Assembly (NCBI GenBank): GCA_025360105.1
Contig: JANYCT010000006.1
Location: forward strand, 1 to 64,000
Origin: Actinomycetes bacterium
GTDB lineage: Bacteria > Actinomycetota > Acidimicrobiia > Acidimicrobiales > Ilumatobacteraceae
Length of the DNA stretch: 64,000 nucleotides
Direction: 5' to 3'
Shown here: positions 1 through 9,656 of the stretch, piece by piece
Numbering within the stretch: the stretch's first letter is position 1
How the letters are laid out: every line of letters begins with the position of its first letter
Notes under the pieces: model-generated
The model's database searches: none
The model's input: only the letters and a program-made list of their open reading frames with translations
Told to the model about the DNA's origin: nothing
Made by a program: the position numbers and the translations under genes

Positions 1-1901
<1,901 letters not shown>

Positions 1902-2044
1902 GCCCGCCCTTTCAGAGACGGTGGATACTTGCTCCCGAGTGTATCGGTGGGGTGCCACAGTGTGGTGTTGGGGGCGCACTATCTGGCGTGTCGTGTGACC
2001 GGTCTGATCCACCTCAGTGTTCGCCTCTTTTTGCTAACGCGGCC

Positions 2045-2050
2045 TAGCCT
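2045..2050 (+). promoter_or_regulatory. Candidate -10 element, leaderless start of polyprenyl synthase
   Basis: TAGCCT lies six bases before the GTG start at 2057. A transcript would therefore begin at or next to the start codon, and no Shine-Dalgarno sequence is visible. The same arrangement recurs at five other genes in this window. No convincing -35 box is seen. Confidence 0.4.
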
Positions 2051-2056
2051 TGGCGT

Positions 2057-3031
2057 GTGGCCAGCACGCCTTTGTTTTCGCTCCCGGGCATGACCGGTGA
2101 CCGCCAGCGAATAGAAGATGCACTTATCGCTGCTGTGCAGACCAAAGACGCCTATCTCAACGAACTTGCGCGTCACCTCATCGTGGCCGGCGGCAAACGG
2201 CTTCGGCCGGTGCTCACTCTCGTTGCGGCACAGGTGAATGGTGGCCCGTCGTTGCACGACGCGGTGCAGGGTGGTATCGCGTGTGAACTCGTCCAGACCG
2301 GGTCGCTGTATCACGACGATGTCATCGACGAGTCGGCAACCCGGCGCGGGGTCGAGACGGTCAATGCGAAGTGGGGCAACCTGCAGGCCATTCTCGCCGG
2401 CGACTTCCTGCTCGCCCGTGCCTCCGAAATCGCGGCCTCGCTCGGGGCCGAAGTGGCGGGCCTGCTCGGTCACACCATCGCCCGGTTGTGCGAGGGCGAG
2501 ATCGAACAGCTGCGCCACACCTACGACGTCACTCGGCCCGAGCCGTCGTACTTCTCGTCGATCGAGGGCAAGACCGCGTCACTGTTCAGCACCGCTGCAC
2601 GCATCGGCGGCATCGTTGCCGACCTCGACCGCCCCGTCATCGATGCGCTCACGCGTTACGGCCTGGCCTACGGAATGGTGTTCCAGATCGTCGACGATGT
2701 GCTCGACATCACCGCCACCGACGAGCAGTTAGGCAAGCCCGCCGGCCACGACATGGTCGAGGGTGTCTACACGCTTCCAGTGCTCCGCACACTTGCCGCG
2801 CCAGGCGTTGCTGCCGATGAACTGCGCGATCTGTTGGGTTCGCCCCTCGACGCCGTGGTGTGCGACAAGGCGCTGTCGATCGTTCGTGCGGGTACCGGTG
2901 TTGAGCAGGCCCTTGCTGCAGCAGCCACGTACGTTGCCGAGGCCGTCGATGCCTGCGCTTCGCTACCGTCGAGCGCTGCGACCGATGCGCTTCGTGCCTC
3001 GCCGCAGGCCCTCCTCGACTCGTTGGTGTAG
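2057..3031 (+). CDS. Polyprenyl (heptaprenyl/octaprenyl-type) diphosphate synthase
   Basis: Trans-isoprenyl diphosphate synthase of 324 residues, the usual family length. The first aspartate-rich motif is DDVID at residues 87-91 (preceded by GSLYH). The second, DDVLD, is near 213 and is followed by a GKPAGHD segment. GGKRLRP at 45-51 binds the substrate diphosphate. These enzymes add isopentenyl units to an allylic diphosphate to make the long side chain of respiratory quinones. Because the bacterium looks actinobacterial and a geranylgeranyl-reductase-like gene lies 3 kb away, a role in menaquinone side-chain synthesis, like mycobacterial GrcC1, is inferred. It starts at GTG 2057; an internal ATG at 2090 is a weaker alternative. 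Product chain length cannot be read from the sequence. Confidence 0.85.
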   Translation: MASTPLFSLPGMTGDRQRIEDALIAAVQTKDAYLNELARHLIVAGGKRLRPVLTLVAAQVNGGPSLHDAVQGGIACELVQTGSLYHDDVIDESATRRGVETVNAKWGNLQAILAGDFLLARASEIAASLGAEVAGLLGHTIARLCEGEIEQLRHTYDVTRPEPSYFSSIEGKTASLFSTAARIGGIVADLDRPVIDALTRYGLAYGMVFQIVDDVLDITATDEQLGKPAGHDMVEGVYTLPVLRTLAAPGVAADELRDLLGSPLDAVVCDKALSIVRAGTGVEQALAAAATYVAEAVDACASLPSSAATDALRASPQALLDSLV

Positions 3032-3036
3032 CCAGC

Positions 3037-3042
3037 TACTCT
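3037..3042 (+). promoter_or_regulatory. Candidate -10 element, leaderless start
   Basis: TACTCT is separated by seven bases from the GTG start at 3050 and lies just after the stop of the preceding synthase. This fits transcription starting at or near the start codon. It is a pattern match only. Confidence 0.35.
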
Positions 3043-3049
3043 CTGCCTC

Positions 3050-3718
3050 GTGGCAGCGGCTCCCATCTTCTACATCGCGCTCGCCATCGCTGCCGCCGTA
3101 CTCGTTGCTGTCGGTGCCAACGAAGTGAACAAGCGCCGCATCGAGCAGTACCGCGCGATCGCTGCGGCGCACGGCCTCGGCTTCGATCCGGGCGATCCCT
3201 CGAACGTCACGGCGCTCGGTTTCGAGTTGTTCGACAGGGGCCACAGTCGGCGGGCGAGCTTCACGATGTGGCGCACCACCGGCCCGCGGAATCGCGTCTT
3301 CCAATATCGCTATGTCACCGGCTCGGGCAAGAACAGCCAGACCCACACGAACACGTGCGTCCTGGTCGGTCTTGCGTGTACCGCACCGCCGACGCGAATT
3401 CATCCGGAGGGTTTCGGCGGACACCTGCTCAACATCGTGGGCCTACGCGACATCGAGTTCGAGAGCCCCACGTTCAACGACCGCTACCGCGTCAACAGCG
3501 GCGACGAACGATTTGCGACCGCGCTGATGGATCCCTCGATGATGGGATGGCTGCTTGAGGTCCCGTGCAACCTCGATCTCTATCTGCTCGGTTCGTGGAT
3601 GCTCGCGGTTGACCACAAGCGTTCACCCGAGGTGTTGCCCGAACTTCTGGCCTATGCCGAGGCGGTCGTGGCGCACATGCCCACGGTGCTCCAGTCGCTG
3701 TACCCCGCGCAGCCATGA
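3050..3718 (+). CDS. Membrane-anchored protein of unknown function, LemA neighbour
   Basis: 222 residues starting at GTG 3050. One hydrophobic helix at about residues 5-23 is followed by a soluble domain rich in aromatic and mixed residues, with no recognisable catalytic motif. The stop overlaps the start of the downstream lemA-type gene (ATGA at 3715-3718), so the two are translationally coupled. Small membrane proteins with a similar layout (for example DUF3137-type) often accompany LemA, but that assignment is from memory of the layout, not from a motif. Function unknown. Confidence 0.65.
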   Translation: MAAAPIFYIALAIAAAVLVAVGANEVNKRRIEQYRAIAAAHGLGFDPGDPSNVTALGFELFDRGHSRRASFTMWRTTGPRNRVFQYRYVTGSGKNSQTHTNTCVLVGLACTAPPTRIHPEGFGGHLLNIVGLRDIEFESPTFNDRYRVNSGDERFATALMDPSMMGWLLEVPCNLDLYLLGSWMLAVDHKRSPEVLPELLAYAEAVVAHMPTVLQSLYPAQP

Positions 3719-4254
3719 ACGGCGCTGGCTCGTATGTGGCGCTGGCCGCCGGAGTCGTGGTGGCTGCCGCGCTCACCTACGCGCTGCTGTTCAACCGACT
3801 TCGTTCAGCGGCCAATCAGGTGATCACGGCCTACGCCACCATCGACGCCGAGCTACAACGGCGTCACGACCTCATCCCCGAACTGGTCGCCACAGTGCAG
3901 GCCTCCGCCGCGCACGAGCGAACGCTCATCGAGCAAATCACCGCGGCTCGCGTTGCGGGTGAGCGCGCCGCCGGCGACCAAGCCGCAATCGCGCAGGCTG
4001 ATGCGACGATGAGCTCGCTGCTCCCGCAGGTGTTCGCGATGGCCGAAGGTGTGCCCACGTTGCGCACGAGTTCGTCGTTTCTCGCGTTGCAACGCGAGCT
4101 CGTCACTACCGAAGATCGTCTCGCGGCGGCACGGCGTTTCTACAACTTCCAGGTACGCGACCTGAACACGCTCGTCGGCTCAGCCGTGAGCGCGCCGATC
4201 GCCCGCCGCCACCGCATCAGCGTCGCCGAGTACTTCGGCGACGCGCCGAGCTGA
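3715..4254 (+). CDS. lemA: LemA family protein
   Basis: 179 residues. An N-terminal transmembrane helix (about 6-24) is followed by the long-helix LemA domain. Recognisable landmarks are the RRHDLIPELV segment shortly after the helix, where the family has NLIPNLV-like sequence, and the C-terminal FYNFQVRDLNTLV segment, where the family has YN-x5-N-x3. LemA proteins are single-pass membrane proteins with a helical bundle; their molecular role is poorly defined. The start ATG overlaps the stop of the upstream unknown gene, so both are probably made together. Confidence 0.85.
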   Translation: MNGAGSYVALAAGVVVAAALTYALLFNRLRSAANQVITAYATIDAELQRRHDLIPELVATVQASAAHERTLIEQITAARVAGERAAGDQAAIAQADATMSSLLPQVFAMAEGVPTLRTSSSFLALQRELVTTEDRLAAARRFYNFQVRDLNTLVGSAVSAPIARRHRISVAEYFGDAPS

Positions 4255-4556
4255 CGGCGAAATCTGGGGCCGGGTTCATCGGGGCAAGGATTCAACGATT
4301 GCCTTGATTGTGCTGACTGGTGGATTCGGGGGCTTCTACTACTGGTTGCGAATCCGACCCGAACTGCGGTCGAGCGCCCTCCAACCCCGTCGTGAATGAT
4401 GAGCGCACGTCTACGGTGCGGTCAGCATTCACGAAGACGGAGCGACGGACGCTGCGGCCGATCTCTTCCAGTAGCCCGTAATCGCGCCGAGCAGGATGCA
4501 ATGAATGAGCCTTCGCTGTACCGGGTTCTGATCAGCGTTCGGGGGATCGGGATTGG
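4255..4556. other. Intergenic region without a supported gene
   Basis: About 300 bases between the convergent lemA-type gene and the lipoprotein gene. Short open frames exist on both strands (for example 4292-4501 minus and 4396-4662 plus), but neither has a good ribosome binding site, a recognisable motif or a hydrophobic pattern. No clear terminator hairpin is seen. Confidence 0.5.
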
Positions 4557-5567
4557 TTATCTGTTGGCTTGCATGGCCCTCGGTGCCGCCCATTCGTCGT
4601 CGGTTGCAGTGCGCACTGATTCAGCCATCGGGCGAAGCTCCTCGAGTGTGAAGGACCCATAGATCTCGATCAATCGTCCGCCCTCCACCCACGTCAACAT
4701 GGTGCCGGATCCAGACAGTTCGCTGACGCTCGCCGCCAGCCCATGAACGGTTCCTGACTCTGCCATCCTGCGTCCACCAAAGCGGATGAGTGCGAGCGGG
4801 TCGGGACCATGGACTTCCACTGCGTTGATGAAGAGCTCAGGCTTGGAACTATCGACAGCGCGTTTGTATCCGACTGCAGCGTCGGCGCCAAATCGGTCCT
4901 CTGCAGCGCTGTTTCCGAGGGAAAGACTTCCGCCCTTCAACGTGACGCGATAACGCAACGGCGCGAGGGCGTCGGAAACCGACATGACCAAATCGCCGTT
5001 CACAAGTCTGATCTGCGTCGCAATTTCGTCGATCGCCTTGCTGTCGACACCCTTACTGACGACACGAATCGAGTAGTTGTCGATGGGGCCGAACGAAAGC
5101 ATCTCGACACCGTCGTCAAGAGCTCGGCGCCAAGCTGGCTTTCCTGAGACAGTGGTGTTTGTCCCTGCCTCGTGTTGTGGATTGAATGCGTCCAGCTGGT
5201 AGCGGTTCAGCTTGGCAATTTTGATGGTGATCCACTGCTTGTTGCTATTGGCCTCATCCGTGAAGAACGACTCGGTCTGCTGGGGATTGCTGAGCGACAG
5301 ATCGTTACCCGGGAGGTACTCGAGGAGAAATTCAGGAACCCACCCGGCGGGAAGTTGCGAGATCAGTTGTCGGAAATCGAGGGCCGGCGTCTCATCGCTG
5401 AACGTGAGCCGCACTGTTCCTGCGGGATCAGTGTTTGCGGTCGCCTCAGAACCCGGCGTTGTCGACACGGGGGCACCAGGCACCGTCGTTCCGTTCGCAA
5501 TCGGCTGTGCAGCAGGCGCACACGAGGCGAGGCAGACGACTACAGCTGAAAGAAGGCTCGATCGCAC
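4557..5567 (-). CDS. Predicted lipoprotein of unknown function
   Basis: 336 residues from GTG 5565-5567. The frame stays open to 5726, but the GTG start is preferred because it puts a typical lipoprotein signal at the very N-terminus: a basic/serine start, a hydrophobic stretch and lipobox LASC, with the lipidated cysteine at residue 16. After the signal comes a Thr/Pro/Ala-rich linker (about 17-50) and then a folded domain without a recognisable family motif. The protein should sit on the outer face of the membrane. Nothing nearby suggests a partner. Confidence 0.7.
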   Translation of the reverse strand: MRSSLLSAVVVCLASCAPAAQPIANGTTVPGAPVSTTPGSEATANTDPAGTVRLTFSDETPALDFRQLISQLPAGWVPEFLLEYLPGNDLSLSNPQQTESFFTDEANSNKQWITIKIAKLNRYQLDAFNPQHEAGTNTTVSGKPAWRRALDDGVEMLSFGPIDNYSIRVVSKGVDSKAIDEIATQIRLVNGDLVMSVSDALAPLRYRVTLKGGSLSLGNSAAEDRFGADAAVGYKRAVDSSKPELFINAVEVHGPDPLALIRFGGRRMAESGTVHGLAASVSELSGSGTMLTWVEGGRLIEIYGSFTLEELRPMAESVRTATDDEWAAPRAMQANR

Positions 5568-5783
5568 GCCCGCATCGTGGCTTGGATCCGCGCTCGACGC
5601 AAGCCGACCAACGCCCTGCACTTCCCGCGCGTGGTGCTCGCGGAATCCACAGCGTCCATGTCGGGGTAGCCCATGCCACCCGAGGCTGATCGCCGGTCCT
5701 GCTACGGTTCGCACGCGAGCGACCACGGTGAGCCAGCAGCCTGGGATCTCGCTCGGTCAGACCTGTCGCCTTCGGATCACCGA

Positions 5784-6389
5784 ATGCTGAGAGTACTCGC
5801 AACGGTGGATTCTGCACGCGGGGGTGTGGTGGTGCTCCGCCTCCTCGCTCTCATCGTCGCCATGGTGACCCTCGTGGCCCATGCGCTGTCGGTTCTTGAG
5901 CTGAGATCGACCACCCAGAACACCGGCAGCGGCGATGGTGGACTCGTGATGGACGCGAACGTCCTTTCGACCCGCCAGCTGTGGGCAGTTTTCCTCTCTG
6001 GTATTGCGGTGCCGCTGGCCTTTGCCGGTCTGCTCATCGCCGCGTCGTACGTTTTGGCCGTCTACGTGGCTCGCCTTGAGATGGACATTGATTCTGTGGC
6101 CGACAACGACGAACGGTTGTCATGGGCGCTCTCGTTGCCGCGCTGCAGCCGAGTCGCTGGGGCCCGGAGTTTGGCTGAGCGAAAGCGCGAAGAATCGACA
6201 CTCTCGCGCAGACAAACCTGGCGAGACGTCCGAAGTTCCGTCCCACGGGCCCAAGACGGGCACGAGAGGCGGAACATGCGCGGACGCACGGAGGTCAGGC
6301 GTTGGGGGCGAGGCGCACGATCTGTGCGGCGGCCTTGTACGCCAACTCCGCTGGGCCGAGTTCGTCGGGGCGCAACAGGTTCGAGGTGA
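5784..6389 (+). CDS. Doubtful small two-helix membrane protein
   Basis: From ATG 5784 the frame encodes two clear transmembrane helices (about residues 16-38 and 65-92). These are followed by a short acidic stretch and then a long, very basic, low-complexity tail. The tail looks like out-of-frame translation, and its last 95 bases overlap the convergent flavoprotein gene. A different frame near 6120 would end at a TGA about 6179, giving a shorter and more natural C-terminus. The membrane part is probably real; the end is uncertain, perhaps because of a single-base error. Confidence 0.35.
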   Translation: MLRVLATVDSARGGVVVLRLLALIVAMVTLVAHALSVLELRSTTQNTGSGDGGLVMDANVLSTRQLWAVFLSGIAVPLAFAGLLIAASYVLAVYVARLEMDIDSVADNDERLSWALSLPRCSRVAGARSLAERKREESTLSRRQTWRDVRSSVPRAQDGHERRNMRGRTEVRRWGRGARSVRRPCTPTPLGRVRRGATGSR

Positions 6390-7548
6390 TGCGCACCACC
6401 CACTCCATGAGCGTGCGGTTGTGCATCACCACACGCGTGAGTTCGCGCATCAGCACGGGTCGGCCGATGATGCCAGCAAACAGCCGCCCCACTTTGAAGT
6501 ACTGCGCGTATTCGTCCTCGAGCAGGCGCGGGTATAGCTGCAACACCGAGGCATCGTGGGAGACGAGCGCGTCGTGCAATACGGCCGCCGCCATGCGGCC
6601 GGTCTCGTACGCGTAGTCGATGCCCTCGCCGTTGAATGGGTTCACGCTGCCAGCGGCGTCGCCCACCACGAGATACGTGGGACCCGCTTTCGGGCCGACG
6701 GATCCGCCCATCGGTATGCGGCCCGACGTTGCTCCCGACGTTGGCTGATCCGGTTCGATGGCCCAACTGTCGGCAATCTCATGTGCATACGACTCGAGCA
6801 GATGCGACGTGTTGACGCTCTTGAAATCGCGGAACGTGCTGAGCAGCCCGACGCCTACGTTGACCGTGCCGTCGCCGACGGGGAAGACCCATCCGTAGCC
6901 GGGTACGGGGTTGCCGTTGCGGTCCTTGAGATCGAGCGCGGATTCGATCCACGGCTCGTCGTGGCGCGGCGATTCCCAGTAGGTGCGAATGGCGGTGGCG
7001 TAGGGCCAATCACGCGTACGGAACGTGCCCAGTGATCGCCCGAAGCGACTGTTCGCTCCATCGGCAACGACGACGTACTTGGCCTGGAGCTCGAAGGGTT
7101 CGCCCGCCTCGGTCTGCACGATGGCGCCGCGCACGAATCCGCGCTCGACCACGGGGCGAAGTGCTTCGTGACCCTCGAGCAGAGTGGCGCCAGCGGCCAC
7201 GGCGTTGCGCACGATGAGCGCATCGAGTTCCGTTCGGCGGACCACGTAGCCGTGCTGTGGAAAGACCGAATGCGACGGCCACGGAATCTGCATCTCGCGG
7301 CCCGCGCCGGTGAGGCGGAGGCCATCGTGGCGGTGGAATGCCGACAACGGTTCGGCGAGACCCATGTCGGCAAGTTCTTTGACAGCGCGTGGTGTGAGCG
7401 CGTCACCGCATGTCTTGTCACGCGGATAGGTGCGCTTCTCCACGATGGTCACCGAGTGATCGTGCTGGGCCAACCAGTACGCCGCTGCTGCACCCGCAGG
7501 GCCGCCACCGACGACGAGTACCTCGCACGAGCGCGATGGACTAGTCAT
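6295..7548 (-). CDS. Geranylgeranyl reductase family flavoprotein, candidate menaquinone reductase
   Basis: 417 residues from ATG 7548. The N-terminus has a Rossmann FAD-binding motif GGGPAGAAAA (about 13-22). A second FAD motif, GDAAGSVNPFNGEGI, is near residues 296-310. The PYxxxxCGD-like segment YPRDKTCGDALTPR is typical of geranylgeranyl reductases. Members saturate isoprenoid double bonds, using FAD and a reductant, in chlorophyll, archaeal lipids or menaquinone. In mycobacteria MenJ reduces one double bond of the menaquinone side chain and is encoded beside the polyprenyl synthase. The synthase 3 kb away supports the same role here. Substrate assignment is an inference; a role in carotenoid or lipid reduction is not excluded. 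Confidence 0.75.
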   Translation of the reverse strand: MTSPSRSCEVLVVGGGPAGAAAAYWLAQHDHSVTIVEKRTYPRDKTCGDALTPRAVKELADMGLAEPLSAFHRHDGLRLTGAGREMQIPWPSHSVFPQHGYVVRRTELDALIVRNAVAAGATLLEGHEALRPVVERGFVRGAIVQTEAGEPFELQAKYVVVADGANSRFGRSLGTFRTRDWPYATAIRTYWESPRHDEPWIESALDLKDRNGNPVPGYGWVFPVGDGTVNVGVGLLSTFRDFKSVNTSHLLESYAHEIADSWAIEPDQPTSGATSGRIPMGGSVGPKAGPTYLVVGDAAGSVNPFNGEGIDYAYETGRMAAAVLHDALVSHDASVLQLYPRLLEDEYAQYFKVGRLFAGIIGRPVLMRELTRVVMHNRTLMEWVVRITSNLLRPDELGPAELAYKAAAQIVRLAPNA

Positions 7549-7581
7549 GTCGACCCCGTCACAGCGACGCGGTCATGGGTG

Positions 7582-8409
7582 TTACTTGCCGGCTGGAAGG
7601 CCGGGGCGGGGCTTGGTGCCGACCAGCAGAACCTTGTCGGCTTTGAACGTGGTGTCGAGATTATCGAAGTTCGCCGAGCCGCCCTTGAGCGCCGCATAGA
7701 TCTTCGACTCGGGGCTGCACCACAACGCGTACTCGGCGGCCCACTGCGTGCTCGTCTTGTCGGCTCCGCCGAGGTCGTAACGTTCGTGACATACGACGGC
7801 GAGGATCTGTGCCTCGGTCAGCGCGCCACCGAACTTGGTGCCCTGATACGGCATGTAGTTGCCGTTGTAACCGAGGTGCCCGAGCGAGGCGTCGCCGTAG
7901 GGCCCGACGCCGGAAGTCTTGTATGCCTCGCTGCCGGTGTACACCATGTTCAATTGGTCTTCGATGTGCGGGAAGGTCTTCAACACCGCGCCGCCGGTGA
8001 AGATGCGGCCAACGCCGCCGCCGCCCGCCGCGCCGTGGCACGAGGCGCAACCGGAATACACGACAGTGCCGTCGGCGATGGGGCCGGTGACCTTGACGGC
8101 TTGGGGCTTGAGGCCCTGCACGTACATGAACGCCCAGATCGGCAACAGACTGAGTGTGGCCATGGCCCAGAACGGGATTTTCTTACGAGTCGTTGCAGCC
8201 GTAATGAATGGCGGATCGGGCTTGGGTGGCGGTGGCGCCGCTGGCGCGACCTTGGCGGGCGCAGCGGCCTTCGCGGCGACAGCGGGCGCGGCTGCGGCGT
8301 CGACGGTGGCAGGGGTGGATGCAGCGGCGGTAACTTCGCCTGCGGTGTCGCCAAGGGCAGAACGGCGCTCCTTGGAGCGCTTCAGCAGGTGCTCGGGAAT
8401 TTCAGTCAC
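7582..8409 (-). CDS. Membrane-anchored c-type cytochrome, divergent from the bc operon
   Basis: 275 residues from GTG 8409, with ribosome binding site AAAGGA. The N-terminus begins TEIPEHLLKRSKERRSALG, a motif repeated at the start of the subunit IV gene at 10474. An Ala/Pro-rich cytoplasmic linker (25-70) precedes one transmembrane helix (79-97). An exported heme-c domain follows, with the attachment site CASCH at residues 121-125. Candidate methionine ligands are found in the NGNYMPYQG region. It is probably an electron acceptor or donor for the bc complex encoded divergently 330 bases away. A monoheme cytochrome fused to a disordered cytoplasmic tail is unusual. Confidence 0.8.
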   Translation of the reverse strand: MTEIPEHLLKRSKERRSALGDTAGEVTAAASTPATVDAAAAPAVAAKAAAPAKVAPAAPPPPKPDPPFITAATTRKKIPFWAMATLSLLPIWAFMYVQGLKPQAVKVTGPIADGTVVYSGCASCHGAAGGGGVGRIFTGGAVLKTFPHIEDQLNMVYTGSEAYKTSGVGPYGDASLGHLGYNGNYMPYQGTKFGGALTEAQILAVVCHERYDLGGADKTSTQWAAEYALWCSPESKIYAALKGGSANFDNLDTTFKADKVLLVGTKPRPGLPAGK

Positions 8410-8740
8410 TGGATTCCTTTCGCAGCGTCTGTGCGGGACACGTACGACTCAAAGGTTTACTACGACTCGTCACTGTAGAGCGCGGTACGCGCGAAACGTG
8501 AATTGCCCCCGCATGTGTTCTCGGGGGTCGCACACGTCACACGCGTGCACGATCGCACAACGATGTGGTGGTCGGGTATTCGCGTGGTAAACCTGTGGTC
8601 AAGCAGTTCCCGACGCCGAGCCAGTTCTTCGTCAAACTGGCAGTAGTCAGGGTGCGCGCGACTACAGTTCGTGCGTAGTTTCACAACTACGAGTTCGCGT
8701 TCGATTTCAACACGCCCAAACACGGAAAGGCGACGTCACG
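8410..8740. other. Divergent promoter region of the bc-complex cluster
   Basis: 331 bases without a gene between the minus-strand cytochrome c and the plus-strand bc operon. It must hold promoters for both directions. The clearest structures are two inverted repeats listed separately (8643-8665 and 8674-8691) and a ribosome binding site GGAAAGG near 8725 before the TTG start at 8741. Confidence 0.55.
8643..8691. promoter_or_regulatory. Paired inverted repeats built on GTAGT half-sites
   Basis: GTAGTC at 8643-8648 pairs with GACTAC at 8660-8665. CGTAGTT at 8674-8680 pairs exactly with AACTACG at 8685-8691 around TCAC. Both palindromes use the same GTAGT core, which suggests two operators for one regulator between the divergent promoters. 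An mRNA hairpin in the 5' leader is the alternative. Confidence 0.45.
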
Positions 8741-9223
8741 TTGCTCCTCGCAATCGACATCTCCACATGGCCTGGCGTCAACCAAGCGTTTCTTGTTTCG
8801 TTTGCGCTGGCGTTGGGTCTCACGTTTGCTGCCGTGCCATACGGCAAGCGGCGTCCCATCGGCACACCCTTCACCTGGGGTGAGGCCATGCTCGGCTCTG
8901 TGTATGCCTTCGCGACAATGTTCATCGCCTACGGCGTCGTGCCCGACCGCTGGATCCAGCACGCCGATAAGAACCTCCATTGGACCAAGCAGAAGCTGCT
9001 CTACGGGCCGTTCGACATTCTCCAGGCCAAGGCCCAGGGTGGCCACTTCCCATTCACCGTCTCGTATCAGGAATTGCGCGACATCATCGTCGTGCTGATC
9101 CATGTCGTCTTCTTCGGGCTGCAGATCTGGGTGTGGCACTGGTGGCAGACACGCAACAAGAAAGTCGCGAGCACCGAAGTGGCTACGAGCACCTATGGCC
9201 GTCCTCTGGTGAAGAAGGCCTGA
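8741..9223 (+). CDS. Three-helix membrane protein of unknown function, first gene of the bc operon
   Basis: 160 residues from TTG 8741, preceded by GGAAAGG. Three hydrophobic helices are predicted at about 15-34, 50-68 and 111-134. The loop between helices 2 and 3 is rich in aromatic and charged residues with a few histidines. No motif ties it to a known bc1 or b6f subunit. It starts a close operon with ferredoxin, cytochrome b6, subunit IV, Rieske and diheme cytochrome c genes. It is therefore a candidate accessory or structural subunit of that complex. Function unknown. Confidence 0.7.
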   Translation: MLLAIDISTWPGVNQAFLVSFALALGLTFAAVPYGKRRPIGTPFTWGEAMLGSVYAFATMFIAYGVVPDRWIQHADKNLHWTKQKLLYGPFDILQAKAQGGHFPFTVSYQELRDIIVVLIHVVFFGLQIWVWHWWQTRNKKVASTEVATSTYGRPLVKKA

Positions 9224-9227
9224 CGAC

Positions 9228-9641
9228 ATGGCACGTACCGACGCCAATCCTCCAATGCCGCAGTGGTCCACCGAATATCAACTCGTCGAAGTTGACGCGG
9301 ACTATCTCTCGAAGGCGGTGAAGCCCAAGCAGTTCATCCACATCGACCAGACCGAGTGCATCATGTGCGAGGGCTGCGTCGATATCTGCCCGTGGAAGTG
9401 CATCCACATGGTGGCTCCCGAGGCCATCGCCGAGGCAACCGGCACCGAGCAGCCGGGTAACGACCCCGCCGACAACGTGCTGTTCATCATCGACGACGAC
9501 GTGTGCACCCGCTGCGCGCTCTGCGTCGACCGCTGCCCAACGGGCGTCATCATCCTGGGCAAGGTCGGCACCGCCGGCGCAACCGGCGACGTCCATACTC
9601 GTACGAACAACCACGGCTACGCCTACGGCTTGCGGCTGTAG
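9228..9641 (+). CDS. Dicluster 4Fe-4S ferredoxin in the bc operon
   Basis: 137 residues. Two ferredoxin motifs are seen: CIMCEGCVDICPWKC (about 44-58) and CTRCALCVDRCP (about 93-104), each C-x2-C-x2-C-x3-C-P, so two 4Fe-4S clusters are expected. There is no signal peptide or membrane helix, which places it in the cytoplasm. Its gene lies four bases after the unknown membrane protein and 15 bases before cytochrome b6, so it is cotranscribed with the bc complex. A dedicated ferredoxin is not a standard bc1/b6f component. It could bring electrons to the complex or be a peripheral subunit on the cytoplasmic face. Confidence 0.85.
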   Translation: MARTDANPPMPQWSTEYQLVEVDADYLSKAVKPKQFIHIDQTECIMCEGCVDICPWKCIHMVAPEAIAEATGTEQPGNDPADNVLFIIDDDVCTRCALCVDRCPTGVIILGKVGTAGATGDVHTRTNNHGYAYGLRL

Positions 9642-9656
9642 AGGAGACCAAGAATC

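Noticed and set aside
4292-4662. Short open frames in the 4255-4556 gap as genes
   Set aside because: No ribosome binding site, motif or hydrophobic pattern, and one frame overlaps the lipoprotein gene end.
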